This document shows positions 61,201 to 64,000 of a stretch of 64,000 nucleotides of DNA, piece by piece. The stretch lies in contig CAYYOK010000005.1 of assembly GCA_964473205.1 (NCBI GenBank), forward strand, positions 1-64,000, written 5' to 3'. The DNA is from CAYMRL01 sp964473205 (GTDB taxonomy: Bacteria; Deinococcota; Deinococci; Deinococcales; Trueperaceae). Position 1 is the first letter of the stretch. Every line of letters starts with the position of its first letter. The notes beneath the pieces were generated by a model, which did not search any database, was not told the origin of the DNA, and was given only the letters and a program-made list of their open reading frames with translations. Position numbers and translations under genes: made by a program.

Positions 61201-62010
61201 TCAGCGGCTCAGGACCAGGCGGGAGTCGTCGACGGCCACCTCGGCCTCGCGGCCGCGCCACACCTGCCAGGGTGCTGACCCGCGCGCGAGCTCGGTCGAC
61301 AGGCGCATGTGATCCTTGAAGGTGTCGATGGTCGACCAGAAGCCGTCGTAGACGTGGCCGTGCAGCAGTCTGGCGGCGATGAGACGTTCGAAGGGCTGCT
61401 CGACCAGCTCGTCGCCCGGCTCGATGTAGTCGAAGACCCGCTGGTCGAGGATGAAGAAGCCTCCGTTGATCCGGAGCGCGTCGCGGATGCTGCGGATCGA
61501 GCTGACCATGCCGGTCTCCTCGTCGACTTCGACGTGGTGCAGGCTCAGATGCGGCCTCACGCACATGAAGCTCGCCGCCACTCCCAGCGCCAGGTGCTCC
61601 CTGGTGAGCAGCGCGAGGTCGGCGTCGGAGAGCGAGTCGCAGTAGTTGGCGAAGAACACCTGGTCGCCTCCCAGGTAGGGCCGAACGGCGACCAAGCGGT
61701 CGGCGATCTTCGCGTCGAGACCGGTATCGACGAAGCGCACCTTCCAGCGGCGCGTGTCCTGGGCGGAGGCGCTGGCACTCGCCGGCGGCCGTGCGGCCAT
61801 GGCGTGCTCGAGCACCGAGCGGACGACATCCCCCTTGTAGCCGAGGCACAAGATGAACTCGTTGTGTCCGAAGTGCGCGTAGTAGCGCATCACATGCAGC
61901 AGCAGGGGCTCGTTGCCGAGAGCCGCCACCGCCTTGGGGAGGAGCGGCTCGTAGTCCCTGAGCCTGAGTCCGTAGCCTCCGCAGAACAAGACGACCTTCA
62001 ACTCTCTCAC
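61201..62010 (-). CDS. Sugar-phosphate nucleotidyltransferase (RfbF-like)
   Basis: A 269-residue enzyme that activates a sugar-1-phosphate as an NDP-sugar. VVLFCGGYGLRLRDYEPLLPKAVAALGNEPLLLHVM is the nucleotide-binding start, like cytidylyltransferases (the usual G-x-G-T-R-L is GGYGLRL here). Then FANYCDSLSD (metal Asp), INGGFFILD and YDGFWSTIDTFKD. GTG 62010 has AAGGG upstream. CDP- rather than dTDP-sugar is suggested but not sure. Confidence 0.85.
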   Translation of the reverse strand: MRELKVVLFCGGYGLRLRDYEPLLPKAVAALGNEPLLLHVMRYYAHFGHNEFILCLGYKGDVVRSVLEHAMAARPPASASASAQDTRRWKVRFVDTGLDAKIADRLVAVRPYLGGDQVFFANYCDSLSDADLALLTREHLALGVAASFMCVRPHLSLHHVEVDEETGMVSSIRSIRDALRINGGFFILDQRVFDYIEPGDELVEQPFERLIAARLLHGHVYDGFWSTIDTFKDHMRLSTELARGSAPWQVWRGREAEVAVDDSRLVLSR

Positions 62011-62111
62011 TGCCCTTCGTGCAACCTTCAGGATACGCGAGCCCCGGCCTGCACGGCGGTGACGTTTAGGGGTCTCGGAGAGGCGGCTCTCTCATAGAGT
62101 CTTCATCAGGT

Positions 62112-63380
62112 ATGAGCGTGGAACTGGGGCCATCCGTGGTCGGCGGATTCGCGACGTCACGTCACGCGTGCCGCGCGTGTGGCGAGCCGTTGCGCGATGT
62201 CTTCGTGGACCTGCGCGCTCAGCCGCTGTGCGAGAGCTTCCTGACCGAGGCGGCTCTCCACCTCCCCGAGGTGACGTACCCGCTGCGGACGTACGTCTGC
62301 GCGAGCTGCCTGCTGGTGCAGGCGGAGGATTTCGCCACTCCAGACGAGATCTTCCGGGAGTACGCCTACTTCTCCTCGTACTCGACCTCTTGGCTCGAGC
62401 ACGCGGCGCGCTACTGCCGCGGTGCCATCGACCGCGAACGCCTGGGTCCGGATAGCTTCGTGGTCGAGCTGGCGTCGAACGACGGCTACCTGCTCAAGAA
62501 CTTCGTCGTGTCGGGCATCCGCGTCCTGGGGATCGACCCGGCGATGAACATCGGCGAGGTGGCGAGGGGCAGCGGCGTGCCCACCCTCTCGGAGTTCTTC
62601 GGGTCGAAGCTGGCCGCGCAGGTGGTGGTCGAGCACGGAAGAGCCGACCTGATCGTCGCCAACAACGTGCTGGCGCACGTCCCCGACATCAACGACTTCG
62701 TCGCCGGCGTCGAGGTGCTGCTGGCCCGGTCGGGGGTGGTGAGCTTCGAGTTCCCGCACCTGCACGAGCTGATCAGGCAGCGTCAGTTCGACACGATCTA
62801 CCACGAGCACTTCTCGTACCTCAGCCTCGTAGCGCTGGACCGGCTGTTCGCCGTTCACGGCCTGGAAGCCGTCGACGTCGAGCAGCTCCCCACCCACGGC
62901 GGCTCACTGCGCCTGTGGGTGGCTCATGCCGGTGAACGCCCGGTGGCCGCGTCGGTCGCCAGGCTGCGAGAGGTCGAGCGGCAGGCAGGGCTGCACGACA
63001 TGACGCGCTACCGCGGGTTCCAGGCTGAGGTCGAGGCGGTCAAGCGCGAGCTGCTGACGCTGCTGCTCGACCTGCACGCCCAGGGCCTGCGCGTGGCTGG
63101 CTACGGCGCGCCCGGCAAGGGCAACACGCTGCTCAACTACTGCGGCATCGGCACCGAGCTGCTGCCCTACACCGTCGACCGCAACCCCTACAAGCACGGC
63201 CGTTACCTGCCCGGCAGCCGCATCCCGATCTACGCGCCCGAGCGGATCTTCGAGGACCGTCCCGACGTGATCCTGATCCTGCCGTGGAACTTGAAGGACG
63301 AGATCAGGGCTCAGCTGGCGGGTGCCCAAGAGTGGGGTGCGCGCTTCGCCGTGCCCATCCCGACGCCCACGCTGCTGTGA
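62112..63380 (+). CDS. Sugar C-methyltransferase-type SAM protein (Methyltransf_13/14)
   Basis: A 422-residue protein of the TylC3/NovU type that methylates carbon in deoxysugars. The zinc-binding N-terminus has CRACGEPL and CASCLLVQ; the SAM domain has VVELASNDGYLLKNF and IVANNVLAHV; the active region FDTIYHEHFSYLSL follows; the C-terminal Rossmann-like domain has VAGYGAPGKGNTLLNYC. It is divergent from the nucleotidyltransferase and its stop overlaps the next start (TGATG). Confidence 0.9.
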   Translation: MSVELGPSVVGGFATSRHACRACGEPLRDVFVDLRAQPLCESFLTEAALHLPEVTYPLRTYVCASCLLVQAEDFATPDEIFREYAYFSSYSTSWLEHAARYCRGAIDRERLGPDSFVVELASNDGYLLKNFVVSGIRVLGIDPAMNIGEVARGSGVPTLSEFFGSKLAAQVVVEHGRADLIVANNVLAHVPDINDFVAGVEVLLARSGVVSFEFPHLHELIRQRQFDTIYHEHFSYLSLVALDRLFAVHGLEAVDVEQLPTHGGSLRLWVAHAGERPVAASVARLREVERQAGLHDMTRYRGFQAEVEAVKRELLTLLLDLHAQGLRVAGYGAPGKGNTLLNYCGIGTELLPYTVDRNPYKHGRYLPGSRIPIYAPERIFEDRPDVILILPWNLKDEIRAQLAGAQEWGARFAVPIPTPTLL

Positions 63381-64000
63381 TGGCTACGCCGGCGGCCGGG
63401 GCGGATGCACCAGGTGCGGAGCGGCCGGCGGCCGAGTGCATATCGCAGCGGATTGCCGACCTGTACCCGCTGCTGCGCAGCATCACGGGAGCCGGGCTGC
63501 GGACCACCTTGGAACGGCTCCGCGAGGAGCTCCCCGGCATGCTGATCCACGAGGTGCCCAGCGGCACGCCAGTCCTCGACTGGACCGTTCCACCGGAGTG
63601 GTCGGTCCGCGAGGCCTACGTGATCGGGCCGGACGGGCGCCGCGTGGCCGACGTGGCGAGGCACAACCTCATGCTGGTCAACTACAGCGCGCCGTTCAGG
63701 GGCGAGCTCAGCCTGGCCGAGCTCCGCGCGCACCTGCACAGCCTGCCCGAGATGCCCGACGCGATCCCGTACGTGACCAGCTACTACACGCCCACCTGGG
63801 GCTTCTGCCTGCCGCACCGTGAGCTCGAGTCGCTGCCCGACGGCGTCTATCAGGTGGTGGTCGACACCGACCTGCAGCCGGGCTCGCTCAGCTACGGCGA
63901 GCTGGTCCTGCCCGGACAGAGCGAGGCGGAGGTCTTGCTCAGCGCCCACGTGTGCCACCCGTCGCTGGCCAACGACAACCTCAGCGCCGTCTCGGTGCTG
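63380..64000 (+). CDS. DUF4910/aminopeptidase-like protein (3' truncated)
   Basis: ATG 63380 overlaps the previous stop and the frame stays open to the window end (207 codons). IADLYPLLRSITGAGLRTTLERL, then VLDWTVPPEWSVREAYVIGPDG and HNLMLVNYSAPFRGE are hallmarks of the DUF4910/DUF2172 family, which has a zinc-aminopeptidase fold; HVCHPSLANDNLS supplies likely metal ligands. These proteins often lie in polysaccharide clusters beside methyltransferases, as here; the substrate is unknown. Confidence 0.85.
   Translation, partial: MATPAAGADAPGAERPAAECISQRIADLYPLLRSITGAGLRTTLERLREELPGMLIHEVPSGTPVLDWTVPPEWSVREAYVIGPDGRRVADVARHNLMLVNYSAPFRGELSLAELRAHLHSLPEMPDAIPYVTSYYTPTWGFCLPHRELESLPDGVYQVVVDTDLQPGSLSYGELVLPGQSEAEVLLSAHVCHPSLANDNLSAVSVL

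Overview
The window is a 64 kb stretch of very GC-rich bacterial chromosome with no rRNA, tRNA, CRISPR array or insertion sequence that I can recognise. It holds about 57 protein genes, many of them in tight operons with 1-4 base stop/start overlaps. Exported proteins have short signal peptides ending in Ala-Gln. At least eight genes have a TANNNT box exactly six bases before the start codon (two more have eight), which is the leaderless-mRNA layout known from Deinococcus. A member of the Deinococcota, perhaps Trueperaceae-like, is my inference; no marker gene proves it.

Layout. 1-5.4 kb: a sugar ABC importer (5'-truncated binding protein, two permeases) with a DUF4127 protein and a NanE-type ManNAc-6-P epimerase; a 74-bp tandem repeat between the permeases creates two translationally coupled 24-codon mini-ORFs. 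5.4-7.6 kb: a siderophore-interacting flavoprotein behind a Fur-like palindrome, a small lipoprotein and a DUF6498 membrane protein. 7.6-17.9 kb (minus strand): one apparent operon of LacI regulator, two sugar permeases, binding protein and four ADP-ribosylglycohydrolase (DraG-fold) proteins. One of the four has lost both metal motifs and another is fused to a CaiB/BaiF CoA-transferase. I consider this the most novel system in the window. 17.9-21.3 kb: a peptide-type ABC importer. 21.6-27.4 kb: two convergent GH3 beta-N-acetylhexosaminidases flanking a low-GC insertion with a Schlafen/AlbA_2-type ATPase. 27.5-30.8 kb: a third sugar ABC importer.

30.8-40.1 kb: a mixed stretch with a methyltransferase, a beta-helix carbohydrate-binding protein, an AlkD-like repair protein, a GNAT, a LacI regulator, a secreted DUF6351 hydrolase, an SDR epimerase, an FAH-family hydrolase and a decayed VapBC toxin-antitoxin pair. 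40.1-48.8 kb: a catabolic cluster with peptide-type ABC importer, CaiB CoA-transferase, gamma-glutamyltransferase, CitE-like lyase, MaoC hydratase and a divergent GntR regulator; CaiB + MaoC + CitE is the enzyme set of itaconate-type C5-dicarboxylate degradation. 48.8-54 kb: a GNAT, a D-aminoacylase-like amidohydrolase, a DUF3105 protein and a subtilisin-like lipoprotein. 54-60.5 kb: Pgi, an aldo/keto reductase and an Rrf2 regulator divergent from a nirK-nirV-sco copper nitrite reductase operon. 60.5-64 kb: surface-polysaccharide or sugar-nucleotide genes (PIG-L deacetylase, nucleotidyltransferase, C-methyltransferase, and a DUF4910 aminopeptidase-like gene cut by the window end).

Five ABC importers are present but not one ATPase gene, so the transporters must share ATPases encoded elsewhere.
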